Of a stretch of 64,000 bases of DNA, positions 34,832 through 43,844 are shown one piece after another (position 1 is the first letter of the stretch; the number at the start of each line of letters is the position of its first letter). This DNA comes from Pseudomonas sp. DNDY-54. GTDB lineage: Bacteria; Pseudomonadota; Gammaproteobacteria; Pseudomonadales; Pseudomonadaceae. The position numbers and the translations under genes were made by a program. The stretch is from positions 2,852,001-2,916,000 of the forward strand of contig NZ_CP082271.1 of NCBI RefSeq assembly GCF_019880365.1. Direction: 5' to 3'. Below the pieces are notes generated by a model, which was given only the letters and a program-made list of their open reading frames with translations, searched no databases and had not been told where the DNA came from.

Positions 34832-34999
34832 ATGCCTTGGTATATCTGGTTATTGCTGGCGTTAGTGCTCGGTACGATCGTTGGCGGCTTACTGATGCTG
34901 CGCGCCGGCGCACGCAAGATTCCGCTGACTGACGAACAGAAACAGCGTATCGCCCAGCGTAACGCCGAGGCAGATGCCGAGGACCTGCGCAATCGATAG
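34832..34999 (+). CDS. Small DUF2897-family membrane protein
   Basis: This 55-residue protein starts MPWYIWLLLALVLGTIVGG, forming one N-terminal membrane helix (about 4-23), and ends in a charged cytoplasmic tail (KIPLTDEQKQRIAQRNAEAD). AGGAG lies 8 nt before the ATG. Length and pattern match the DUF2897 family of small gammaproteobacterial proteins; function is unknown. It diverges from pyrF and precedes the c-di-GMP gene by 124 nt. Confidence 0.85.
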   Translation: MPWYIWLLLALVLGTIVGGLLMLRAGARKIPLTDEQKQRIAQRNAEADAEDLRNR

Positions 35000-35047
35000 C
35001 GGCTTCGACGATTCGACACCCGCGCGGCACCGCGTCACGCCAATAAA

Positions 35048-35067
35048 ATGACTGACCCTTCAGTCAT
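35048..35067. promoter_or_regulatory. Palindrome upstream of the GGDEF/EAL gene, TetR-operator-like
   Basis: ATGACTGA (35048-35055) and TCAGTCAT (35060-35067) form a perfect 8-bp inverted repeat with a CCCT centre, 56 nt before the start of the c-di-GMP gene. TGACTGA-N-TCAGTCA palindromes are typical TetR-family operators. An RNA hairpin function is the alternative, but no U-run follows. Confidence 0.5.
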
Positions 35068-35123
35068 TGATGGCGCTTTGCCTTCATTCGAGTGATCATC
35101 CGCGTCCCCTGAAGGAAGCACCC

Positions 35124-37685
35124 ATGGCATCACTTCCCGCTCCGGACACAGATGGTCCAAAAGCCCAAACAACATTCTCGAGGCGCATCCTCCCCGGTAT
35201 CGCGTGCGTGCTGGCTGCTGCCCTGCTCGCAGCGGCCGCCATCGTCATACAGATCGCACGCACCATCGACCAGGATGCGCTGCTCCAGGAGAAATATCTT
35301 GCAGGAAAGGCGTTCGAGCAGCGCCTGGAAGGTATGTCTCGGCATATCGAAGACAACGCATTCTGGGGTGATGCGTACGCCAACCTGAGTAAACGGGTGA
35401 ATGTTGAGTGGGCCTACGAACAGGCAAACCTGGGCGCCTCGCTGTATGACGACTTCGGGTATGACGCCCTCTTCGTCATCAACGCTAAGGGCGAAACGAC
35501 CTACTCAGTCATCCGCGGCGAACTGGTCCCGCTCGACGCCCGACAATGGTTCGGCGATGGTCTCGCGCATCTGCTCACCCAGGCGCGCCAAGCGGTTGAA
35601 GACGAAGAATCGGCGGCCGGCGTGCTGTTGGCCGAAAGCCATCCGACCATGGTGGCCGCCGCCGTCATGACCACCGGCGGCAGTACCATCGAAGAGAGTG
35701 ATGAACCCGCTTCGATACTGTTGTTCGCCAGCGTGATGGAGCCTGACTGGCTGCTTGATCTCGGCCGGGAGTACGCGATTGAAGGACTGCGCGTGAACGG
35801 CGACACCGCGCAAGACAACGACGCAACGATTCACCTGCGTCTACTAAACGGGACGCCGCTCACATTGACCTGGAGCGTTTCCCAACCGGGCCACTACCTG
35901 TTGTGGATGGCGTTGCCTGTGTTGGCTGCGGCGACGCTAGGCCTCGGCCTGCTCGCCTGGTTGCTGCTGCGCCAGGCGTTGAAAACCGTCCGGCTGATGG
36001 ATGCCAGCTACCGCCGGCTGTCGAAAAGCCGCACCGCGTTGGCCGCCAGCGAAGAACGCTTCCGCGACGTGGCCGAAGCGGCATCCGACTGGATATGGGA
36101 AACCGATCGGAACGCCCGATTGACCTATCTTTCCAGTCGTTTCGAGGAAATCACTGGCCACACGCCTGCCGCCTGGATTGGCCGGCCCTTGATCGACCTG
36201 CTGATCAGCGATCATGCCGCGCTGCACGACTGGCTGGCAGCCCCTCACCGAGGGCCGCTGCGCTGCAGTTACCAAGCGGCCGATGGGTGCGAGCGACACT
36301 GCCGGCTATCGGCTCGCGCCATCTACCAGGCAGATGAACTCGTGGGGTATAGAGGCACGGCAAGCGATATCACTGAGGAAACCCGTGCTCAGGCGCGCGC
36401 TCAATACCTCTCTCAGCACGATGCGCTGACGGGCCTGCCCAACCGCAACCGGCTACGCGACTACCTGGATGCCAAGCTCAGTTCGCTTACCGCCGACGCC
36501 AAGCTGACCGTCCTCTATATCGACCTGGACCGTTTCAAACCGGTGAATGACACGCTGGGGCATGGTGCGGGTGACGAGGTATTGATCGGCGTATCCCAAC
36601 GCTTAAAGCAGTGCATCAGAGGCGATGATTTAGTGGCTCGCCTGGGCGGCGACGAGTTCGTCATGGTAATGAGTCGTCTGCAGAACAATGAAGACGTCGA
36701 CAAGCTATGCACGCGCGTGGTCGAAGCCATCAGCTCGCCCTTTCTCTACGAAGAACAACAAATCCATATTGGTGCCAGCATCGGGATCGCCCTTGCGCCT
36801 TCCGATGCGGTGCAGCCCAACGAACTCTTGCGTTGTGCGGATATAGCGCTGTATCAGGCCAAGGCGGACGGCCGCGGAACCTGGCGGTTCTATGGCAGCG
36901 AGATGGACAAACGCCTGCTTGAGCGGCGCCGCCAGGAAGATGAGCTTCGCCTAGCCATTTCAGAAAGCCAATTCGAGGTTCATTACCAGCCCCGCTATTA
37001 CAGCGACAGCATGCGTATCAATGGAGCCGAAGCCCTGCTGCGCTGGCGGCATCCGACACGTGGGCTGCTGCTGCCCGAGCAGTTCATTCCGCTGGCTGAG
37101 GAAACCGGGTTGATCGTCCCGCTGGGCGAGTGGGTTCTGCGTCAGGCGTGTAATGAAGCGATGGGCTGGACGCCGGACCTCATGGTCGCGGTCAACCTCT
37201 CGCCCGTACAACTACGAGGTGACGGGCTTGCCGGAATGGTAAAAACGGCGCTGCAAGCAAGTGGGCTGTCGCCCAGCCGCCTCGAGCTCGAGATAACCGA
37301 AACGGCGCTCCTGCAGGAAAACCAGCGCACACTCGCTGTGCTCAATGAGCTGAAGGCAATTGGCGTACGGCTTGCCATGGATGATTTTGGCACCGGTTAT
37401 TCGTCGCTGAGCAACTTGCGCCGCTACCCGTTCGACATGATCAAGATAGACGGCAGCTTTGTCGCCGGCATGACCCATTCGGCCGAAGACCACTCCATCG
37501 TCAAGACCCTTATCGATCTCGGCCGCGGGCTGCGCATGCGGGTCACAGCAGAAGGGGTCGAAACCCCGGAGCAGCTGGCGCGGCTGCTTGCCGATGGCTG
37601 CAGCGAAATCCAGGGGTTTCATATGAGCCGCCCTCTCCCAGCAGAGGAACTTCGCACTCTACTGGCTGACGTTAGCCGGGTTTAG
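35124..37685 (+). CDS. CHASE4-PAS-GGDEF-EAL cyclic di-GMP enzyme
   Basis: This 853-residue inner-membrane protein has helices at about 21-44 and 259-283 bracketing a periplasmic CHASE4-like sensor (EDNAFWGDAY). A PAS domain (about 310-420) follows. The GGDEF domain is intact (RLGGDEF, 508-512) with an RGDD I-site at 499-502 for product inhibition. The EAL domain is also intact (GAEALLRW near 636, ITETALL, DDFGTGYSSL, KIDGSF and AEGVET). Both synthesis and hydrolysis of c-di-GMP are therefore possible; which dominates cannot be read. ATG 35124 has AAGGA upstream. Confidence 0.94.
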   Translation: MASLPAPDTDGPKAQTTFSRRILPGIACVLAAALLAAAAIVIQIARTIDQDALLQEKYLAGKAFEQRLEGMSRHIEDNAFWGDAYANLSKRVNVEWAYEQANLGASLYDDFGYDALFVINAKGETTYSVIRGELVPLDARQWFGDGLAHLLTQARQAVEDEESAAGVLLAESHPTMVAAAVMTTGGSTIEESDEPASILLFASVMEPDWLLDLGREYAIEGLRVNGDTAQDNDATIHLRLLNGTPLTLTWSVSQPGHYLLWMALPVLAAATLGLGLLAWLLLRQALKTVRLMDASYRRLSKSRTALAASEERFRDVAEAASDWIWETDRNARLTYLSSRFEEITGHTPAAWIGRPLIDLLISDHAALHDWLAAPHRGPLRCSYQAADGCERHCRLSARAIYQADELVGYRGTASDITEETRAQARAQYLSQHDALTGLPNRNRLRDYLDAKLSSLTADAKLTVLYIDLDRFKPVNDTLGHGAGDEVLIGVSQRLKQCIRGDDLVARLGGDEFVMVMSRLQNNEDVDKLCTRVVEAISSPFLYEEQQIHIGASIGIALAPSDAVQPNELLRCADIALYQAKADGRGTWRFYGSEMDKRLLERRRQEDELRLAISESQFEVHYQPRYYSDSMRINGAEALLRWRHPTRGLLLPEQFIPLAEETGLIVPLGEWVLRQACNEAMGWTPDLMVAVNLSPVQLRGDGLAGMVKTALQASGLSPSRLELEITETALLQENQRTLAVLNELKAIGVRLAMDDFGTGYSSLSNLRRYPFDMIKIDGSFVAGMTHSAEDHSIVKTLIDLGRGLRMRVTAEGVETPEQLARLLADGCSEIQGFHMSRPLPAEELRTLLADVSRV

Positions 37686-37724
37686 CCCTTGAACCCGGAC
37701 CCGGCATGAGCGCGACCGAGCCGG

Positions 37725-38261
37725 TTATCGCCTAAGTTCGAAGTTGATCTGCGCCCCGTCAATCAAGGCTTCATTCTGCTCATCCCCGGGAAGAAGCCGC
37801 CCGCTCATCTCCAAACGAGACCGCTCATTGGAGTCGAACAAGGGCGGCAATAGCTGCATGGCCGCGGTTTCCTGGTCCGGCTCCAGCTCTTCTGCCCAGT
37901 CCTCAGGCAGGCTGAGATCAAGCTCCGGTTCGGGTAGGTCAATCTCTTCGACCGCAACGGTGTTCGTTCCCTTAGGCTCAGCCGAATCTACCGGCTTGGC
38001 CGGCGGGGTTGACGGACGCCGTTCGGATGGCAGCTCCTCGGGATCTCCCAACGTAACTGGCTCGATTTCAATTTCGATCGGGGGAATGCCGCCTTCACTT
38101 TCGACCGGCGCGATCGGCTGATTAGGCTTGCGCGTCGCGATAGGTTTTGGCGCTGGTGCGTGGACCTCAGGCTTCGCCGGCGGGCCGGGCTGAGGCGGCA
38201 GTTTGTCGTCGTCGCAAGCACCCAAGAAAGGCAGCGCGAACAGCACCGTTAACCACCTCAT
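37725..38261 (-). CDS. Hypothetical proline-rich lipoprotein
   Basis: This 178-residue protein has a short signal peptide and lipobox LGAC, with Cys at about 16, so it should be a lipoprotein. The mature part is Pro-, Glu- and Ala-rich with little predicted structure, ending in a more ordered segment (RSRLEMSGRLLPGDEQNEA). I do not recognise a domain. It lies 24 nt after the MocR-type gene on the same strand and may be cotranscribed. Confidence 0.75.
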   Translation of the reverse strand: MRWLTVLFALPFLGACDDDKLPPQPGPPAKPEVHAPAPKPIATRKPNQPIAPVESEGGIPPIEIEIEPVTLGDPEELPSERRPSTPPAKPVDSAEPKGTNTVAVEEIDLPEPELDLSLPEDWAEELEPDQETAAMQLLPPLFDSNERSRLEMSGRLLPGDEQNEALIDGAQINFELRR

Positions 38262-38285
38262 AGCTCAATGCCTCCTTTGGTCCAG

Positions 38286-39716
38286 TTAGTTCGTGAGTCG
38301 GCACAGCGCTCCTGCCAGCTCGCCAAGCGTCTTTAATGCTCGCTCCGCCTCGGCCGTCCAGGGCAACCCACAATTGAGTCGCACACAGTGATTGAATTGC
38401 TCGGTGTTGCTGAAAATGAGCCCCGGCGCGATGCTGATCCCCCGCTTCAACGCCTGCACATGCAATTCCTTGGTATTGACCCGGGCCGGCAGGCTAACCC
38501 AAAGAATGAAGCCGCCCGATGGACGACTCATCTGCGTTCCCTCGGGGAAGTAACGTTGCACCGCCAGTTGGAAGGCGCTGAGATTCTTCCGATATTCATG
38601 GCGGATGTAGCGTAAATGACGGTCATAACCGCCATTTTCCAAGTAAGCAGCAACACCCATCTGAGTCACGCTACAGGCCGAATGGGTACTGAACGTCTGC
38701 AGACGCTGGACCTCTTCACGGTAGCGGCCAGGAATAATCCAGCCAATACGAACGCCTGGCGAAATCGTCTTCGAAAAGCTCGAACAATAAATCACACGGC
38801 CTTCTTCATCATTGGACTTCAGTGCCTTGATCGATCCGACATCGAATAACAACTCGCCATAGATATCGTCTTCGACAAGCTGAATGTCGAAATGCGCCGC
38901 CAGTTTCAGAAGCTGTTTCTGCCGTGCGTCGGGCACGCTCCCTCCAAGCGGATTGCTGAGACGGGCCGTTAACACCAACGCCTTGATCGGCCACTGACTG
39001 GCCGCAAGCTGCAATGCTTCGAGGCTCAGGCCTGTATCGGGATCACACGGAATCTCGATTACCTTGAGTCCAAGCAGATCGGCCAATTGGAGCAAGCCGT
39101 AATAACTCGGTGATTCCGCTGCGATAAGGTCGCCTGGCTTGGTCAACACGCGTAGTGACATTTGCAGTGCATCGACGCAGCCATGGGTAATCACGACTTC
39201 GTCAGGCCCGACGATCACCCCAGCATCACGCATCCGAATCGCCACCTGTCGACGCAACGGCTCATAACCCGGACTGAACATATAGCTGAACGCCCGCTCG
39301 CTCTGGAAACGGGTGACCTTGGCAAGCTGCTGGTGCAAGGCGCGGGCCGGCAGGTAATCCACATGAGGGACCGCAGCGCCCAATGGGATGAGCCCGTCAC
39401 GACGTGATTCGCTGAGTACCTGATTGATAATGCTGCTGCGGGTAACCAGCGTAGGCCGCTCAACCTGGGCGATGTCTGGCGTAGGGGCAGTCAATGCGGG
39501 GGTGTGGTGGACGTAGAAGCCGGACTGGGGGCGAGCCCGGATCATTCCCTGGTCTTCCAGGTTGGCATAGGCCTGCAGAACGGTCGCGTGGCTGACGTTC
39601 AATTGCATGCTCATCTTGCGCACCGACGGCACGCGCTCACCTGGACGGTAAACGCCCCGCCGGATGTCTTCAGCGAGCTGATGTGCAATGCGCTGATATA
39701 GCAACAGATTGGTCAT
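38286..39716 (-). CDS. MocR/GntR-type transcription regulator with aminotransferase domain
   Basis: This 476-residue protein joins a GntR winged helix (about 1-70; GERVPSVRKMSMQLNVSHATV) to an aminotransferase-like domain that binds PLP (Lys in SSFSKTISPG; MFSPGYEPLRRQ; YYGLLQLADLLG). MocR proteins usually regulate nearby genes in response to a PLP-bound ligand. I chose ATG 39716 (MTNLLLYQRIA): GGAG lies 9 nt upstream, while the earlier ATG at 39743 falls inside a likely operator. The regulated gene is unknown. Confidence 0.9.
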   Translation of the reverse strand: MTNLLLYQRIAHQLAEDIRRGVYRPGERVPSVRKMSMQLNVSHATVLQAYANLEDQGMIRARPQSGFYVHHTPALTAPTPDIAQVERPTLVTRSSIINQVLSESRRDGLIPLGAAVPHVDYLPARALHQQLAKVTRFQSERAFSYMFSPGYEPLRRQVAIRMRDAGVIVGPDEVVITHGCVDALQMSLRVLTKPGDLIAAESPSYYGLLQLADLLGLKVIEIPCDPDTGLSLEALQLAASQWPIKALVLTARLSNPLGGSVPDARQKQLLKLAAHFDIQLVEDDIYGELLFDVGSIKALKSNDEEGRVIYCSSFSKTISPGVRIGWIIPGRYREEVQRLQTFSTHSACSVTQMGVAAYLENGGYDRHLRYIRHEYRKNLSAFQLAVQRYFPEGTQMSRPSGGFILWVSLPARVNTKELHVQALKRGISIAPGLIFSNTEQFNHCVRLNCGLPWTAEAERALKTLGELAGALCRLTN

Positions 39717-39742
39717 ATCGTCCGTCTCCGCCAACTGGACCA

Positions 39743-39764
39743 TAACAGTAGTACAACACTGTTA
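39743..39764. promoter_or_regulatory. Putative operator of the MocR-type regulator gene
   Basis: TAACAGT (39743-39749) and ACTGTTA (39758-39764) are a perfect 7-bp inverted repeat with an 8-nt spacer. A third related half-site, ACAGTTA, lies at 39777-39783. The array sits just upstream of the 39716 start in the probable promoter, as expected for autoregulation by a GntR-type dimer. Confidence 0.6.
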
Positions 39765-39833
39765 ATCCCGACCAATACAGTTATCAGCTAACTCGACGAC
39801 ACAGTCCGTTACGTTTAACGACCTTGGCACCCA

Positions 39834-40640
39834 TCAACGCGGGCTGCCGAGCCGCCCCACCGCATCGGAAAAAAGAATCTCAACTCGCCGATTCTGCGCC
39901 CGCCCACGTACGGATGCATTCTCTGCAATGCGATGCTTCTCGCCATATCCGACCACTTCCATGCGGCGAGCCTCAATGCCCAAGCTCTCCAGGAAGTCGG
40001 CTACCGCTTGCGCACGCGCCTGGGACAAGGCGAGGTTCTCATCCGCATCGCCCCGGTTATCGGTATACCCCTCTATCCGCACTCGACGGTTGGGATTGAG
40101 TTGGAGAAAATGCGCAGCCTTGAATAGGGTACGGCTAGCAGACGGCGCTAACTCGGCACTGGCTGCGTTAAACAGTACGTCCCCTAGGGTCATCACGAGG
40201 CCGCGATCGGTTTCGTCGGCCGCCAGACTGATCATTTGATCCTCCAGCGAACGACCGCGGTGTTCCATCGCGAGCAGTTTGGCTTCCTGCAGGGCCTGAC
40301 GTAGACGTTCCCGCTCCATGGCCAGCTGGGTCACTCGGCGCCTATTCTGCATCTGCTCGCTGTTTTGGCGAGCAATCTCGCTATAGCGCTGACTGAGATA
40401 TGCGTAATGACTGACGTCCTCCGCACTCCCCCAATAGGTGGCGAATCGCTCCGCTCTTTCCAGCGATTCAGCCGCGCGCATCACATCCTTGGGTGCATCG
40501 TGAAGCACCTGCAGATCGTTGCTGTTGTGCTTAAACACAACTGCGGCCTGTTCCAACTGCTGTTGCGATTGCTGCGCTGCACATCCGTGGAGTCCCGCAA
40601 GCGCCGCCAGCAATACCGACGTGAGCAAAACCGGCTTCAC
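39834..40640 (-). CDS. OmpA-family lipoprotein with DUF4398 region
   Basis: This 268-residue protein has a signal peptide and lipobox LHGC (Cys about 20), a helical coiled-coil region (about 25-145), and a C-terminal OmpA peptidoglycan-binding domain (GDVLFNAASAELAPSA, RIEGYTDNRGD, GYGEKHRIA and RAQNRRVEI). It should tether the outer membrane to peptidoglycan. The GTG start at 40640 overlaps the upstream stop as GTGA, so translation is coupled to the small lipoprotein before it. Confidence 0.9.
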   Translation of the reverse strand: MKPVLLTSVLLAALAGLHGCAAQQSQQQLEQAAVVFKHNSNDLQVLHDAPKDVMRAAESLERAERFATYWGSAEDVSHYAYLSQRYSEIARQNSEQMQNRRRVTQLAMERERLRQALQEAKLLAMEHRGRSLEDQMISLAADETDRGLVMTLGDVLFNAASAELAPSASRTLFKAAHFLQLNPNRRVRIEGYTDNRGDADENLALSQARAQAVADFLESLGIEARRMEVVGYGEKHRIAENASVRGRAQNRRVEILFSDAVGRLGSPR

Positions 40641-40987
40641 CGCAATTCTCCTAATTGTTCACGCAGCCGAGCGATACGTCGGTTCAGCTCTGCAAGCTCC
40701 TGCTGCGTCTTATGATTCAGCACGCTGGCTTCTGCCAGGCGCGCATCCAGCTCTGCTTTCTCGGCGAGCAGGCGTGCCGACCTGTAGTCCTCATCCTTCA
40801 TGGCTGCGATCGCGGCCGCAAGATTCTGCTCGGCCAGCATCAACTCTGGTATTTGCTCCGTGGCACCCGCCGAACGTGCCTGGATCAATGCCTGCTCGGT
40901 AAGTCGCAACTGCTCAGAGGGCGCTGGATCACCGGCACAGCCGACCACTACGGACAGAGCCAGCACAGAGGAAAAATGTCTAATCAA
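40637..40987 (-). CDS. DUF4398-type small lipoprotein
   Basis: This 116-residue protein has a signal peptide with lipobox VVGC (Cys about 17) and a helical mature part with EQNLAAAIAAMKDEDYRSARLLAE, the DUF4398 pattern, and a heptad-like C-terminal coiled coil. It is coupled by GTGA overlap to the OmpA lipoprotein, and the two probably act together in the envelope. It starts 10 nt after the solute-binding protein gene ends. Confidence 0.85.
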   Translation of the reverse strand: MIRHFSSVLALSVVVGCAGDPAPSEQLRLTEQALIQARSAGATEQIPELMLAEQNLAAAIAAMKDEDYRSARLLAEKAELDARLAEASVLNHKTQQELAELNRRIARLREQLGELR

Positions 40988-40997
40988 GAGAGATACC

Positions 40998-41816
40998 CTA
41001 GTTACTAGTCGACACCGGACGTTGTTGCTTCCAGCGCTCCAGATTTTCCACCAGCAGCTGCTGTGGCACTCCCGCAGCGCGCAGTTCAGTCATTTTGATC
41101 GCCAGTTGCCCCCGTAACCAAGGGCCGTTACACGCCGAATCGTGTGCCAGCGCAACGTGCATACCGCGAGTGAACACAGGCGGCTCCAGCCGCTGTATAT
41201 CGTCAAGCAATCCTTGAGGGCCGGCCTGGGCGATCATGCTGTACCGCTCATGCAGGACGTAATCGGTTTTGGTCGCTAACAAGCGTTGGATCGCCTCGCC
41301 CAAGCTAGGAGCCACGTTCAAGTTTAAGTTGTCTTTGGCATAGGCCTCGAAGCTGTTATTGAAGCGCGTCGTTGAAGCATAAGTTCCAGGACGGCCCGCT
41401 AGCTCAGTGCGACCGGAATAGAGAAATCCTGGCTCGTTGCGCACCCAGGCGGCACTCTCCAGGACGGTAATAGAAGGATGAATAAAATCCAGGTGGGCCA
41501 GCTCGGGCAGGCTCAGCACTGCGTCAGCCAGCACGTCGACCCGACCGCTGCGGACCTCCTCGAGCGCCTTGTCGGCATCACCCGTATAGAGCACCTCGAG
41601 CTTCAGGCCGAGTGATTCGGCAATCGATTTTAAAAGATCGGCATTCGCGCCTACTAGTCGCTTGGGATTCTGGGGATCGCGCCACAGGAATGGCGGATTG
41701 TCCGCTCCACCAGTCGCAATCAAACGGTCGCACTTTGCAGCCGCCGCGCTCGCTGCGAGTGGCGTTGCCAACAGCAAGGCGAGTAAGGCTGATATCAGCG
41801 GTACAGCACAGCGCAT
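40998..41816 (-). CDS. Periplasmic solute-binding protein, family 3
   Basis: This 272-residue protein has a signal peptide (about 1-26, ending SAAAA) and the SBP_bac_3 fold pattern: DNPPFLWRDP, GANADLLKSIAESLG, SGRVDVLADAVLSLPELAHLDFI and a PGTYAST hinge. Such proteins bind amino acids or related solutes. No permease or ATPase gene adjoins it, so it may serve a distant ABC transporter or a sensory role. It is first in a three-gene minus-strand set with the DUF4398 and OmpA lipoproteins. Confidence 0.85.
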   Translation of the reverse strand: MRCAVPLISALLALLLATPLAASAAAAKCDRLIATGGADNPPFLWRDPQNPKRLVGANADLLKSIAESLGLKLEVLYTGDADKALEEVRSGRVDVLADAVLSLPELAHLDFIHPSITVLESAAWVRNEPGFLYSGRTELAGRPGTYASTTRFNNSFEAYAKDNLNLNVAPSLGEAIQRLLATKTDYVLHERYSMIAQAGPQGLLDDIQRLEPPVFTRGMHVALAHDSACNGPWLRGQLAIKMTELRAAGVPQQLLVENLERWKQQRPVSTSN

Positions 41817-41898
41817 GGATGAACCTCATGGTCAGAGTCGAGCCTGCTTATAGCCCAAGACGGAATGTTAACACTGGCCAAAGCAGCCGAGCGCTCAC

Positions 41899-41928
41899 AA
41901 AAAAACCCGCTACTTGAGCGGGTTTTTC
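41899..41928 (-). terminator. Intrinsic terminator downstream of etfA
   Basis: CCCGCT (41906-41911) and AGCGGG (41917-41922) form a stem around ACTTG with U-runs on both sides (A run from 41899, T run to 41927), so it can act in both directions. It lies 15 nt after the etfA stop. Confidence 0.9.
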
Positions 41929-41943
41929 TCGACAACGGCTCGC

Positions 41944-42873
41944 TTATACGAGCTTTTCTAGCTCAGGCACGATCTCGAAGAGATCACCAACCAGGCCGTA
42001 ATCGGCAACTTGGAAGATAGGCGCTTCCTCGTCCTTGTTGATCGCAACGATCACCTTGGAATCCTTCATGCCTGCCAAGTGCTGGATCGCGCCGGAGATA
42101 CCGACCGCGATGTACAGCTGAGGTGCAACGATCTTACCGGTTTGACCGACCTGCATGTCGTTGGGTACGAAGCCAGCATCAACCGCCGCACGAGACGCAC
42201 CTACTGCTGCGCCGAGCTTGTCGGCCAGCGAATACAGGTGCTTGAAGTTCTCGCCGTTCTGCATACCACGGCCACCGGAAACGACGATCTTGGCAGCAGT
42301 CAGTTCGGGACGATCAGACTTGGCGAGCTCTTCACCAACGAAGGACGAAACGCCGGCGTCGCCCGTAGCGGAGACTTGTTCGACCGACGCCGAACCGCCT
42401 TCAGCATTAACCGGGTCAAAACCAGTTGCGCGAACGGTGATGACCTTGATCGGCGCACTGGACTGAACAGTCGCAATGGCGTTACCGGCATAAATGGGAC
42501 GCTTGAAGGTATCAGCGCTTTCGACCGCGATGATTTCAGAGATCTGATCGACGTCCAGCTGAGCGGCTACGCGCGGCAGGAAGTTCTTGCCATTGGTGGT
42601 GGCAGCAGCCAGCACGTGGGTGTAATTCTTGGCCAGACCGGCGATCAACGGCGCAACGTTTTCGGGCAGTTGGTGGCCATAGGCAGCATCGTCTGCAACC
42701 AGTACCTTGGAAACGCCTTCAATCCTTGAAGCCGCTTCGCCAATGGCCGCGCAATTGCTACCGGCTACCAGCACGTGAATGTCGCCGCCAATGGCTTTGG
42801 CTGCAGCCACAGTGTTAAGGGTCGCGGCAGCTAGAACAGCATTATTATGTTCAGCGATAACCAGGATAGTCAT
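41944..42873 (-). CDS. etfA: Electron transfer flavoprotein subunit alpha
   Basis: This 309-residue ETF alpha subunit binds FAD. The FAD domain contains KIVVSGGRGMQNGENF, AAVDAGFVPNDMQVGQTGKIV, YIAVGISGAIQHLAGMKDS and INKDEEAPIFQVADYGLVGD. ETF carries electrons from acyl-CoA dehydrogenases to ETF-ubiquinone oxidoreductase. It directly abuts the etfB stop and ends at an intrinsic terminator. Confidence 0.98.
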   Translation of the reverse strand: MTILVIAEHNNAVLAAATLNTVAAAKAIGGDIHVLVAGSNCAAIGEAASRIEGVSKVLVADDAAYGHQLPENVAPLIAGLAKNYTHVLAAATTNGKNFLPRVAAQLDVDQISEIIAVESADTFKRPIYAGNAIATVQSSAPIKVITVRATGFDPVNAEGGSASVEQVSATGDAGVSSFVGEELAKSDRPELTAAKIVVSGGRGMQNGENFKHLYSLADKLGAAVGASRAAVDAGFVPNDMQVGQTGKIVAPQLYIAVGISGAIQHLAGMKDSKVIVAINKDEEAPIFQVADYGLVGDLFEIVPELEKLV

Positions 42874-43623
42874 TTAGATTACCTTCGCCTCGTTCTTCAG
42901 TTTCTCGACCAGTTCAGCCACGGACTTGACCTTGATACCCGCGCTGCGAGCAGCAGGAGCTTCGACTTTCAAGGTCTTCACGGTGGAGCCGGTGGATACG
43001 CCCAGCGCATCTGGAGTCAGCACTTCCAGCGGCTTTTTCTTAGCCTTCATGATGTTCGGCAGCGATGCATAACGCGGCTCGTTCAGGCGCAAGTCGGTGG
43101 TTACGATGGCAGGCAAATTCAAAGCAACGGTTTGCGCGCCGCCGTCGATTTCACGCTCAACATTAACCTTATCGCCAGATACTTCGACCTTCGAAGCAAA
43201 AGTGCCCTGGGCGAAGCCAGTCAGCGCACCCAGCATTTGGCCGGTCTGGTTGTTGTCGCTATCGATGGCCTGTTTGCCAAGGATGACCAGCTGCGGCTGC
43301 TCCTTGTCGACGACCGCCTTCAACAGTTTGGCCACTGCCAAGCTGTTGAGCTCCTCGGTCGACTCGACCAGCACAGCGCGATCAGCACCCAGTGCCAGCG
43401 CGGTACGCAGCTGCTCTTGAGCGGCGGTCGGGCCAATGGAAACCACGACGATCTCGCTCGCGACACCCTTCTCTTTCAGGCGAACGGCTTCTTCCACGGC
43501 GATTTCGCAGAAGGGGTTCATCGACATCTTGACGTTGGCGAGGTCGACGCCGGAGTTATCCGCCTTGACGCGAACCTTGACGTTGTAATCGACCACTCGT
43601 TTGACAGCTACAAGAATCTTCAT
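42874..43623 (-). CDS. etfB: Electron transfer flavoprotein subunit beta
   Basis: This 249-residue ETF beta subunit starts MKILVAVKRVVDYNVKVRVK and has NPFCEIAVEEAVRLKE and the loop containing LGKQAIDSDNNQTGQ. It pairs with EtfA. The ATG at 43623 has GAGGAA; an earlier in-frame ATG adds 44 unrelated residues. It diverges from the ETF-QO gene, with a shared regulatory region. Confidence 0.98.
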   Translation of the reverse strand: MKILVAVKRVVDYNVKVRVKADNSGVDLANVKMSMNPFCEIAVEEAVRLKEKGVASEIVVVSIGPTAAQEQLRTALALGADRAVLVESTEELNSLAVAKLLKAVVDKEQPQLVILGKQAIDSDNNQTGQMLGALTGFAQGTFASKVEVSGDKVNVEREIDGGAQTVALNLPAIVTTDLRLNEPRYASLPNIMKAKKKPLEVLTPDALGVSTGSTVKTLKVEAPAARSAGIKVKSVAELVEKLKNEAKVI

Positions 43624-43828
43624 GGATTCCTCGTTACTCTCCGGTGAATAGAATTTCGCCGAGGCGAACCGAGCCATGCTCACGGCCGGGACCGTCAAAT
43701 GGCCTCCGGACCTGTTCGGCGAGCACAAAACTGCCCGTATCTTGACTGCAGGCAATAGCTGGGGTCAACAACGCAAATACCCGTCTATAAGCCTCAGTTT
43801 CCCGATTCTAGCAGGCCGGAGAGAAATT

Positions 43829-43843
43829 CAAACAAACGTTTGT
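43829..43843. promoter_or_regulatory. PsrA-like operator
   Basis: CAAAC-AAAC-GTTTG (43829-43842) fits the published PsrA pattern [CG]AAAC-N2-4-GTTT[CG]. The inner part, ACAAACGTTTGT (43832-43843), is a perfect palindrome. PsrA is a TetR-family fatty-acid sensor that controls etf genes in P. aeruginosa. The site lies between the two divergent promoters and overlaps the etfB -35 region. Confidence 0.72.
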
Positions 43844-43844
43844 A

